A stretch of 64,000 nt of DNA from Arachis hypogaea (taxonomy: Eukaryota; Streptophyta; Magnoliopsida; Fabales; Fabaceae), in the NCBI RefSeq assembly GCF_003086295.3, contig NC_092039.1:66545649-66609648 (forward strand), read 5' to 3'. The position numbers and the translations under genes were made by a program. Under the pieces are notes generated by a model, which had not been told where the DNA came from, searched no databases, and saw only the letters and a list, made by a program, of their open reading frames with translations. Shown here one piece after another: positions 43,736-53,824 of the stretch (within the stretch, counting starts at the first letter, position 1; each line of letters begins with the position of its first letter).

Positions 43736-46700
43736 TGTTTCGAGGGTTATCTAAAACTATAGGTCGATCTCAAATGAGATCTACGGTGGTGGTCGGTGCT
43801 GCTGTGTCCGACCTGTTTAGAGCTGGTGGCCGGAGCTATCGTGTTTGACTTGTTGGATCTGGTGGCCGGAGCCATCATGTCTGTCTTGTTGGATCTAGTG
43901 GAGTTGCTGGTCCTTCGTCACCGGAGGGTGGTGGTACCTGCAAGAGACTCTGATGCTTAAGTTAGCACATGCTTTAGGCAGGTTTTTTGTAGAATCATAG
44001 TATGACTTATACCTGGGTGCTCCAGTGTATTTATAATGAAGTGGAGTGACCTTTCTGGAGATAAGATAGTTATCTTATCCTATCTTATCTTTGAGTGAAG
44101 TCATCTTATCTTCAAGGGAACCGCCCTTATCCCTATAGGCTTGGGCTGCCTTTGGATTTTGGTCATGTTCCTCTGTTTGGGCCCTTTTTTGGGCTTTCCT
44201 GGTGATTTGGCCGAGCTCTTTTGAGAAGAAGTCAGATAGTCCTGACCTGAAGAGGTCAGTCGACTTATCGTCAATCAACCCGGGTTGGACAGCTCGACCC
44301 AGAGTATGAACAGATAGAATCGTCCGAACTTGTGGAGTCAGGATGATCTTCCTTGGCCTGACAGTATCAGAAGTCAGCTTCTTTGGGGGCACCTGAGAAA
44401 ACCCTTCACCCAAGGTCTTCACCGACAAATTTTGCACAGCTGACGCCTTCTTGGGCTTATGGAAGGACTTCATTGAATTAGAAGATTTCACCATCTCTAA
44501 AAAAGAAGGCAGGAAAACAAGTTACAAACAGAAAGGGATGAAATTCAACTACAACAGAAGAAAAGCTATCAGAAAAGAAGTCGAGCGCTACCAAGTTCAG
44601 CACGAAAAAGAGAGGGTCTCCCAGAAACCTCTTGGTGTCCAAATGAGGAGGTCCCCCCTAGTGCTCCTCTAAGACACCCATAAAGGCCTATTTGACCTCA
44701 TCCAAACTCTCTCAAGAATACTTAGTCACTACTATATCTTTTTGCCAACACAAAAGAAAAGTTGACTCATTATTCTCATCTAGAAAGAAAGGGTGGACGT
44801 CCTCGACAGCTCAGACTTCAAAGTAGTATTTCTTAAAATCCCAAAAAGACTCATCATATATAGAAAACACCATTTTTCCCTAAGTAGCTCGGAATGAGAC
44901 CCAAGAAGCCTTTTTCTTGGCTACTCCAGGCTTCGTCAAAACAAACAGATAAAGGAAGAGAGATAGGGTAGGTTGGACACCTAATTCCTGACACAATAAC
45001 TGAAAAATCTTAATGAACCCCCAAGAATTCGGATGAAGCTGGGAAGGGGCTACGTTGCAAGCCCATAAGAGGTCAGTCTCGAAAGCAGAAAAGGGGATGG
45101 TGATATTCAATAGACTAAAAAAATAGTCACAAGCATAGAAGAAGGGACGTTCTCCCTGAGTTAAGAGAGGGAAACTAACCCTCTTCTCAGGGTCGGGTGA
45201 CAACAACTCGTAGTTTTTTTCATCATCCCTGTTGCTACATATCCTATGAAACCTCCTAAGCTTTTCACAGTACTCAGGATCAGCCATGGTCACACACATC
45301 AAAACTATTGAATCCGGCCAATCGGTCATACCAGCAGGTACTTTAGTAGACATCTCAACATTGTTTTTTCAGGAAGACATTGGCCACCTATCCCTACAGT
45401 CAGAAAAAGAAAAAATGGTCACTACCAAATAACTCGGACATTAAGAAAATGCCAAAAGAAATAGTCAACAAGTGTTAGATATGGTAGCAAAATAGAAACC
45501 CCAGGACTTGTAGAAAGTAGAGGACCAACACTATAGTCCAGGGGCACCCTTTGGAGGCAACAACAAAGCGAGAATCCAGAAAAGGAACAAGACGCAAAAA
45601 TTTGTGCCCTAACCAACGCTAACCCTTTCAAACATGCAAGAAGCTCAACCTAAAGTACCAGTATTCACTCATACATTTAGCAACAAAAGACAAAACTACA
45701 GATAGCAACAAGGCGCACATAGGAGCAGCAGAGAAAATCGCAACGTGGATCGAAAAGAAAGATGCAATCTTTTCGCAGAAAGAATCAAGCTTTTCAAAGA
45801 AAACTCAATAAAGGTAAAAACTATGCAAGTATACAACAGTAAAAGTATACATAAAGGCGACTATCAAAGCAGAAAAAGGAAAAAGAAAGTACCAACCTGT
45901 GGAGAAAAGGGAACAGGAACGATAATTGCCTAGACAGAAGCAAGGACGAACACGCACCAACGAAGCGCATTTTGGAGCAGAGAAGGAAGGAGGCTTGGGG
46001 GGCATAAAATCATAAGAGTTAGTAGGCAAGGAGTGAAAAAGAGAAGGGGAAGAAGAAACTGAAAGTGAGAGTAAAGCCTCTTCTTTAATTTCAAAATGAA
46101 ATACAAAGAGGGAAAAGAAGAAACGGCAAAGGGAAATTAAATGAGCTTTTAAAGCCATCGTGCATTCCTAAGAGAAGCATAACGCACGCTACAAATTAAA
46201 GAAAGAAAGAAAAACGCTTCGCATTTAAGTAGAAGCAATCCCAACAGGAGTTATACAAGAAATTGACCAAAAGGGAAATGCTTGAGCACGACTTCCTCAA
46301 AGGGGTCACAGTCTAAAGACACGACCTCGAGGGAAAGATCGAACTCGAGCAGGGGCACTGTTCATACTCTAGGTTGAACTATACGATCCGGGCTGACCGA
46401 AGACAAGAGCGACCGACCTCTTAAGGTTGGATCGACACCGACCTCTCCTTAAAAGAGTTCAGCCAAATCGCCATAGAGGCCTAAGTAGGCCCAAACAAAG
46501 GAACAAAGCCCACTCTAAAGGCGGTTAGCCTAAAAAGATAGGGTGGCTTCCCTCAAAGATAAAGATAAGATAACTAACTTATCATAAAGGACACTCCACA
46601 CTACTATAAATACACTGGAGCACCCAGGTATAACTCATACTCTGATTCTACACAAAATCCTGCCTAAAGCACGTGCTAACTTAAGCATCGGAGTCTCTTG

Positions 46701-46832
46701 CAGGTACCACCACACTCCGCTGACGAAGGATCAGCAGCACCGCCAAGTCCAACAAGTCAGACACAACCGCTTCGGCCATAACAGCAAATCTCATACGAGA
46801 TCGACCTTTAGTTTCAGGTAACCCTTGAAACA
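43736..46832 (-). repeat. 5' LTR of Tat1 with long inverted arms and an embedded gene
   Basis: The left end TGTTTCGAGGGTTATCTAAA and right end AGGTAACCCTTGAAACA are inverted copies. The similarity extends about 350 bp inward on each side, including TATAAATACACTGGAGCACC in both arms (minus strand near 44036; plus strand near 46605). The left end joins the primer-binding site and gag; the right end joins Tat2 protease sequence. Between the arms lies a degraded gene. I treat the whole as one 3.1-kb LTR because Tat2 shows the same arm arrangement. The alternative is two head-to-head insertions. Confidence 0.65.
44075..46010 (-). pseudogene. Degraded gene resembling the plant 'putative gypsy type transposon' domain
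   Basis: On the minus strand, MPPKPPSFSAPKCASLVRVR near 46008 is followed by a possible intron acceptor (TTCTCCACAG near 45900) and a clean frame at 45353-44880 (MSTKVPAGMTDWPDSI, PFFYACDYFFSLLNI, LHPNSWGFIKIFQLLC, KKASWVSFRAT). The LHPNSW...LC...LF and WVSF pattern recalls the Pfam 'putative gypsy type transposon' (Transposase_28) domain found in ORFs of some Tat elements; I have not searched it. Frame continues past stop codons near 44878 (SIYDESFWDFKKYYFEV), so it is decayed. A basic tail (44494-44075, KSFHKPKKASAVQ) may be its C-terminus. Function unknown. Confidence 0.6.
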
Positions 46833-48549
46833 ACGTTATAAGCTGAGTTCACGTTGACTACAATGAAGTCTATGTTTAATGTCCTTGATCGAGTTCCTTT
46901 TCCAACGGTTGTATGTAGTGAAATGTACCCTAGTGGTTGAATTGGGGTGTCTCTGAGTCCGAACAATCTATTTGGATATGCTTTAAGCTCTTTATCTTGA
47001 AGGCCGAGCTTGTTGAAGGCAGATTTGAACAAGATATCTGCGGAGCTTCCTTGGTCTACAATATTCAGTGGAGATTAGCATTGGCGAGTATGAAGGTAAT
47101 GACCATGGGATCATCATGCCCCGGGATGATGCCTGTGGCGTCTTGGGTAAAGGTAATAGTGGGGAGGTCGAGTGACCTGTCCCTTTCTCCAACATGATAT
47201 ACTTCTTTAAGGTATCTTTTGCGAGGCGATTTGGAGATCCCTCCTCCTGCGAATCCTCCATTTATCATATGAACATGTCTCTCAGGGGTGTGAGGTGGAC
47301 GTTCAACTTATCCGGCCTCTTTATCCCTTATTCTCTTTCTTGGTTCATCCTTGTTATTGGCTAGGAACCGATCTAGTCGCCATTCTCGTGCCAGCTTTTC
47401 TATGACATTTATTTGATCGAAGCACCTGTTGGTAGAATGTCCGTAGATTCAGTGGTATTCGCAATACTCTGTCCGGCTTCCTCCTCTTTTATGTTTAATT
47501 GGGCGAGGTGGTGGGATCTTCTCAGTGTTGCATATCTCTAGGTAGACATCCACAAGAGATACCTGAAGAGGGGTGTAATTGTGGTATTTTCTAGGTTGGT
47601 CTTCTTTCTTCCTGGATTTTTATCCTTGTCTCGTGGTGGGTAGGGGAATCCAGTTTTCGAGCTATCCCCGAATCGGGAATTCTCCTCCATGTTGATGTAT
47701 GTTTCTGCCCTTTCTTGGACCTCGTTTAGAGATGTTGGGTGCTTTTTGGATATGGAGTGGCTAAATGGTCCTTCTTCAGGCCATTGATGAGACCCATGAT
47801 TACTGCTTCTGTTGCTAGACTTTGTATGTCCAGACATGCCTTGTTGAATCTTTCCATGTAGTTGCGGAGGCTTTCCCGATCTCCTTGCTTAATCCCTAAC
47901 AGGCTAGGGGCATGCTTAGCTTTGTCTTTCTGGATGGAGAATCTAGCTAGGAACTTTTTCACGAGGTCATTGATGCTTGCGATTGATCTTAGCGGCAAAC
48001 TGTCGAACCACTTTATTGCCATCTTGGTCATAGTAGTTGGGAAAGCTTCTGTGAGATACATCATGCTTCTGAAATTGCTGAGATGATGGCCTGGGTCAGA
48101 TGTACCATCATGTGGGGTCATATCGGGAGCTTTGATGTCCTTTGGGACTTTAGCTTTCATGATTTCTTTGTTGAATGGATCTTGGTCCTTGTGGGGGCTA
48201 TCATCATGACTGGATCGAGCGGATTTAGCTTCGAGGTCGGCCTCGAGCTTTAGGAGCTTGTCCTCTAGCTCTCGGCGCCATCTTGTTTCTCTTTGTAGGT
48301 CTTTCTCGGCTCCCCGCTGATGCTCAGCCTCTTTTTCGAGCTATTTAAGATGGTCTTGCTGTTGTCGGAGGGCATCTAATATTTCAAGATTTGGGGGTTG
48401 CTTTTCCTCCCCTTTTTGACGTGTGTCTTTGGAGGTGATGTCTGTGTTTTTGTTTGGTGTTCTATCTACCAAACCAGAGTTGTGATCGTTGTTATGCTCG
48501 TCTGCTATGGTGATGGGATGACTTCCAGGTTCCCTGGCAATGGTGTCAA
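46833..48549 (-). pseudogene. Tat2 gag-protease fragment with decayed primer-binding site
   Basis: A second, diverged Tat copy reading leftward. Gag core at 48160-47726 (WFDSLPLRSIASINDLVKKF, FSIQKDKAKHAPSLLGIKQG, MERFNKACLDIQSL) continues through shifted frames to 47000 and ends in protease (YISLHTTVGKGTRSRTLNID, NSAYNVV) at 46840, where Tat1's LTR cuts in. Frameshifts and stops are frequent. The primer-binding site near 48549-48530 is changed relative to Tat1. Confidence 0.85.
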
Positions 48550-49171
48550 TGTTTCCAAGGTTACCTGAAACTGAAGGTCGATCTCGGAAAGGATCTGTTG
48601 TGGTGGTCGGAGCTGTCGTGTCCGACATGTTGAGCCAGGAGATGTTGTTGATCCTTGATCACCGGAGGGTGGTGGTACTTGCAAGAGACGCTGATGCTTA
48701 AGTTAGCACGTGCTTTAAGCAGGATTTTTGTGTAGAATCAGAGTGTTTGCTAGACCTGGGTGCTCCAGTGTATTTATAGTAGTGTGGAGTGACCTTCCTT
48801 TGAGATAAGTTAGTTATCTTATCTTATCTTTTGTGGGAAAGATCACCTTTCCTAACCACCTTTAGGTGGGCTGTGATCTTCTACTTTGGGCCTTCCTGGG
48901 CCTCTAAGGCAGTTTGACCGAGCTCTTTGGAGAGAGGTCAGTGTCGACCAACCTTTAGAAGAGGTCGGTCGTTTTTGTCTTTAATTCTACAAAAAACCTG
49001 CCTAAAGCCCGTGCTAACTTAAGCATCAGAGTCTCCTGCAGGTACCACTTCCCTCTGGTGATCGAAGACCAACAACACCTCAAGCTCTAATAAGTCGGAC
49101 ACGGCAGTTCCGATCACCCTAGAAGATCTCATCCGAGATCGACCTCAACGTTTTAGGTAACCCTCGGGACA
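48550..49171 (-). repeat. Tat2 LTR, 622 bp, inverted arms with the middle deleted
   Basis: It starts TGTTTCCAAGGTTACCTGAA and ends AGGTAACCCTCGGGACA. The left arm (to about 48972) matches Tat1's left arm, including the TATA region near 48775. The right arm (about 48973-49171) is an inverted copy starting at ATTCTACAAAAAACCTGCC. The gene and the right arm's TATA part present in Tat1 are missing. Confidence 0.7.
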
Positions 49172-50544
49172 CTATATAAAGGCCTTAGTTTTGTAGAATT
49201 GCAGGGGGATCATAATTCTGCTAGAGAAGGGTCTTCAAACTCTCTCTTCTCACCCACACTTCTTTCCTCTTCAACTTTCTTACTTGTAAATATTTTAGTT
49301 ATGAATCACTAACTCTTTCCATTGGGAAAGAGAGCTCTATTGCAATTTGATAAATTAATTTGTTTTTATTCTTCTTCTTCTATTTATCTCTCTTTGATTT
49401 ACTTGAAGGATTTTCGTTCTTCATGTTAGCATTCAATTATCTTGGAAAAGAGATTGAATATATTTGGATTTTATGTGAACCTTGAAGAGGAATCATAAAA
49501 TCATACTTGAAAATCCTTCTCACACTTGAGTAGATTTGGGTTTTGGGTTGGATATTGTAACATTTAATCTACCCAATACTTGGATTTATGAGGATGTGTG
49601 GTATAATCAGGGGTCATTCTTCATCTCTTCTCATGAGCAATTAGACCAAGGAATTGGCTATTGATCAAGATTGGGGAGATTGAGTTACCAAGGAATTGGG
49701 AATCAATCACTCATGATTGCTAAGAGGTCAATGAATCCAGAGAATGTAATATCTCTTGATCCCAAAACTTATTTTATCTTTCTTTCTTTTATTTACTTTA
49801 TGGTTATTTACATTTTCTGAACTTTACATTTCCTGCATTTTACTTTCTTGTACTTTACGTTTATGCCATTTACTTTCTTGCACTTTATTGATTTCCTTTA
49901 CTTTCATGTCATTTATATTTCCTTGTTGCTTATCATCCAATTATGCGTGTCTAACTAGGCTAATTAATAAACTATTGTTTGATTAATCCTTTAATCTCTA
50001 TGGGATTCGACCCCACTCCATTTTGTATTATTACTTGATGATAATTTGGTGCGCTTGCCAAAGAACAGATTCATTTTGTATGGGGAGTGAATACCAATCA
50101 TCACCAAGGAATCGGGACTTAATCACTCATGATTACCAAGAGGTCAATGAGTTGCATCATTGAAGATGAGGTGAAATCAATTAATCCGGAGAATGCAATA
50201 TCACTTGATTCCAAGGTTTATTTTATCTTTCTTTCTTTTATTTACTTTATGGTTATTTACATTTTCTGCACTTTATATTTCCAGCACTTTACTTTCTTGT
50301 ACTTTACATTTATGCCATTTACTTTCTTGCACATTATTGCTTTCCTTTATTTTCATGCAATTTACATGTCTTGTTGCTCATCATCCAATGATGCTTGTCT
50401 AACTAGGCTAATCAATCAACTATTGCTTGATTAATCCGTTAATCCTTATAGGATTTGACCTCACTTTTGTCAGTTATTACTTGACGACAATTTGGGATAC
50501 TTGCCGAAGAAAACTTTTGTAGTGATACATTAATTCCATGATCA
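49172..50544 (+). repeat. 5' LTR of element D (truncated left by Tat2), with internal duplication
   Basis: It carries an R/U5-like sequence: a TATAAAGG box at 49175 and ATGAATCACTAACTCTTTCCATTGGG..GAGCTCTATTG, a diverged form of the B/C LTR. A 0.43-kb block (about 49685-50095) is repeated in tandem at 50100-50520 (ACCAAGGAAT..., TTTATCTTTCTTTCTTTTAT, GGATT(C/T)GACC). It ends CATGATCA six bases before the primer-binding site. Confidence 0.8.
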
Positions 50545-50550
50545 TGTTTT

Positions 50551-50570
50551 TGGCACTATTGCCAGGGATT
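50551..50570 (+). other. Decayed primer-binding site of element D
   Basis: TGGCACTATTGCCAGGGATT differs from the E/C site at four positions, all transitions at the three CpG dinucleotides, consistent with 5-methylcytosine deamination. Confidence 0.8.
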
Positions 50571-51114
50571 AATTGTGATTAATAAACTACCGGTTGGTTG
50601 ATTACCTAGATTAGACATTTTTCCTTTGTTTTTGTTCATTTGATCTCTTTTGTTTCTTTATTTCCTTTTGCTAACTAACTGTTTGTGATATTACCACACT
50701 AAAAATCCCTCATTTATGACAAGGGAGATTCCAATTTTTTTTGTGATTGTTGTTTGAGACAGAGCATTTTGAAGAAGAATGGAATATCTATCATATTTTG
50801 GTCAAGCAAATTTTATGGGAAACTTTCCACTACCACAAAATGATTCACGTTATTATACTCATGGTGGGGGGGGAATATCGAGAACATGAAATGGGGTGCT
50901 TCCCAGGGCCACAAAATTGACCATATTTTAAAGAGTGTAGTCACTACTCATGTTGTGGCTGGGAAGATCAAAATCAATGAGATTTCACTCATTCATACCC
51001 CATTCATCAAGAGCCATCAAATCTTAATCATCCAATCTCACCTCCTAGTTTTTTCGTACCAAAATTCTTCATCACTTGAGCATGCCTCAGCACAAAATTC
51101 CTTCCCAAATTCAT

Positions 51115-51225
51115 ACAATTTATTTCATCATCCACAAAATTCATTCCACTACACACAAGATTCTTTTCACAGTCCACAAAACTCATTCCACCACCCACAA
51201 AGCTCATACCACTCCCAGACCATGT
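51115..51225 (+). repeat. About 24-bp tandem repeats coding Phe-His-x-Pro-Gln-Asn-Ser
   Basis: CCACAAAATTCATTCCA-type units recur about five times in a degenerate array, giving FHHPQNSFHYTQDSFHSPQN in one frame. Confidence 0.8.
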
Positions 51226-51485
51226 AACCACAAAACAACCAATTCTACCCACAAGCCAACTCTAACCAACCTACACAACTTTCCTTAGACACCCAAAGAT
51301 TCTCAAGGATTGAATCCCTCCTTGAAAGCATTGGAGAGTATATAAAAATCTTTAAAGAGGGGGGAGAGAGGATGGAAAGTAGTATGGACGATTTCATACA
51401 GTGGTCTAGAAAATTTAGAGAGGAACAAGATATCACTTTCAAGAACATTGAAGTGCATATAGACCAATTTGTGGGTGAAAAGGAG

Positions 51486-51585
51486 GAATTGGAAAAACAA
51501 GAAAAAGAGGCACCCATGACAAGTGAGACCCCAATGAATTGGAAAAACAAGAAAAAGAGGCACCCATGACAAGTGAGACCCCAAT
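51486..51585 (+). repeat. 50-bp tandem duplication in D
   Basis: GAATTGGAAAAACAAGAAAA and the following bases to CCAATGAA occur at 51486 and again at 51536, with no visible difference. Since 50 is not a multiple of three it breaks the frame. Confidence 0.95.
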
Positions 51586-52126
51586 GAAGAAGAAGGAGGT
51601 TGTGAGAGTATAGCCTATGGCTCCATACCTATAGAGGCTACTAAAGGTGACAAACGAACATGAAAACTCACTCCCAAAGGAAGCAATACAAAATCATGCA
51701 GAAGAAAGGGAGAAAGTTTATCAAGGTAGTCCACAATTCAATGAAACAGAGAGTTGCATAAAGGGCGAGTTCATTGAACTACCATTTCAAGAAGCTTTTA
51801 ATGAAAAAGACACTCCAACCAACACACAACTACCAAGTCTTGAAATCAAAGTGGTGAAAGCAATTGACAGGAGCACTAAAAAAAGGATTGTGACCAAGAC
51901 ACAAAGAAACATATCCATGAAGAAGAAAAGGTCAACTAAAAACAATCTCACCCCTATTCCAACAAACAACTTCACTCAAGCTAATAACAAAAATAGCTTG
52001 TTAGGAAGCACTCAAAATAGGGGATATCAAACTTCTCCTCTACCTCTCTGAAGTTATTTCTATTAATCAATTGGAAGAAGAGGAAGAAAGTTGAGAACAA
52101 CATGTCAAGCTAATGGCATTAAAAGA

Positions 52127-53546
52127 GCGCTTGTTGGGAGGCAACCCAACTGTAGGTAACATTCCCTTTCTTTGCTTATTTATTTTCAATAATTTGGCAT
52201 ATGATTGCATTCTAAGTTTGATGTTGCCATGCAACAATTTAGTTTTCAATTTTCACTGGGTACTTGCATTAATCTAAAATGAAAGTGTCACACTAAGTTT
52301 GGTGTTGCCACTTATTTTTCATGCTATGTACCATGCACACACCACTTATTAATGCAATCATATTGTCTCTGTTTTCTTTCTTGTGCCTTATGGTATCTTT
52401 AAGTTTGCTTGCTCAAGCACATGCATTACTCACATTTCATTGTTAAAGACACTCATGACTCATCATAAACCCTATCACCACCATTTTAATTGTTGCTTGA
52501 GGATAAGCAATCATTCTAAGTTTGGTATTGGACGAGGAAGAATAGGATGAGAAGGACAACAACAATGAAGATGAACTACAAGGTGGTAAAGTTTCTTTTT
52601 CCTCTTACTTATTTCCATCACTTTAAATTGCATGATTGTCTTCTATTTTCTTTGTATGCTTGTGTGATTACTCCTTGTGAATAAGCATAGTTTGATATAT
52701 GATTTGTAACATATTACTACGATATCATGATTATCATCTTGAATTTTACTTGCACCCAATATCTCTAAAAATGCAACAAAGAAATTATTCTTTTGAAAGG
52801 AAAATGTTGAAGAATTTTATAAATCTTGGGGCAAGCAAAAGATTAAGAGAAGTGGAGGTTCTGATTATATGATTGTGTATTGAGGTTGCATGTTTGTGAA
52901 AACTTGCATGGGAGCTCATAGACAAGAAAGGAAGTTTAGAGAAGTATTATGAAAATTCTTAAACATCTATTGATCCAAGAAGCAGCAACAAAAGAAAAAC
53001 AAGAACAAGGTCCAAGGCTCTGAGCATCAATTACTAGAAAGAAAAAGAAAGAAACAAGAACTCAAAGAGTTATTGTCCTAGTTAAATGCTTGTGGTGGAT
53101 TTGTCTCAAAGAGAGAGGCTTGAGCAAGTAAATCCTAAGGGGTGCTTCAACACCTAATACCTTAGACCAACTGGTTTGGGACTATTGATTGAAAGCTTAT
53201 CTTAAAAAGCCGCTTTGAGACATGACACCTAGAGTCGAGGCCAAGATAAAAAAAGAAAAGAAAAATGATAGAAAATAAGTGTTGCTTTATAGGTGACAAT
53301 CTATAAAGAGACTTCCATAATAGCATTTGAATGAAAGTCCTAAGATCTAAGACTTCCAAAATGTAAGGACTAATGAGCATTAGAATCCTTGCAGAAGCGT
53401 ATAAATTGGAGTTTACCCCACTGTCACTTAATCACTTCACCCACTAAGGCATCATAAGCAATTCTTCAATACATTCCAATTAAGAGAATTCTTTGTGCAT
53501 AGTTCTTTTCTTGCTTGGGGACAAGCAAGATTTAAGTTTGGTGTTG
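52127..53546 (+). other. 3' noncoding region of element D
   Basis: It starts with the conserved hairpin (52127-52149). TAAGTTTGGTGT is at 52294 and 53533, with variants at 52213 and 52516. The hairpin motif occurs twice, TTGCTTGAGGATAAGCAA (52493-52510) and CTTGCTTGGGGACAAGCAAG (53510-53529), the latter just before the 3' LTR. No gene is supported. Confidence 0.8.
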
Positions 53547-53824
53547 TGATGACTGTGCACCATGTTATGTTTTTCTATGCTTTTTCATATCAAAATTTAA
53601 TTCATTATGCTTAATTATTGAGTATTTTTGTTCTTAAGTTGTATATTGCTTTGATTTTTTTGAATTGTTTAACTTTGTAGAAAATGGTGGAAAATGAAGC
53701 AAAAAGCACAAAAGAAGCAAAGGACGTTGTCGTGTCACTTGGTGCTCTGGGCGTTGCACGCCAAGCTTATTAAGCCAACTCTCATCAATGGGGCGTGCCA
53801 CTTGGTGCTCTGGGTGTGGCAAGC
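53547..53824 (+). repeat. 3' LTR of element D, first 278 bp
   Basis: It starts TGATGACTGTGCACCATG right after the usual 3' motif pair. It is interrupted by element C at 53825. Partial GCGTTGCACGCC palindromes are visible near 53750. Confidence 0.8.

Larger units (their letters stand above)
50571..52126 (+). pseudogene. Element D gag-like remnant
   Basis: From ATG about 50779 a short frame (MEYLSYFGQANFMGNFPLP) soon stops. Shifted frames continue with Phe-His-Pro-Gln-Asn repeats (51115-51225) and a Lys/Glu-rich helical part (IESLLESIGEYIKIFKEGGE, FREEQDITFKNIEVHIDQF) to 51569, then 51647-52051 (TNEHENSLPKEAIQNHAEE). A 50-bp tandem duplication at 51486-51585 shifts the frame. No protease, RT or integrase is seen, so D is a gag-only non-autonomous element. 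Resemblance to the gag linkers of Athila relatives is weak. Confidence 0.55.

Noticed and set aside
49756..50434. Phe-rich paired frames at 49756 and 50129-50434
   Set aside because: They are explained by the tandem duplication of a pyrimidine-rich U5 block.
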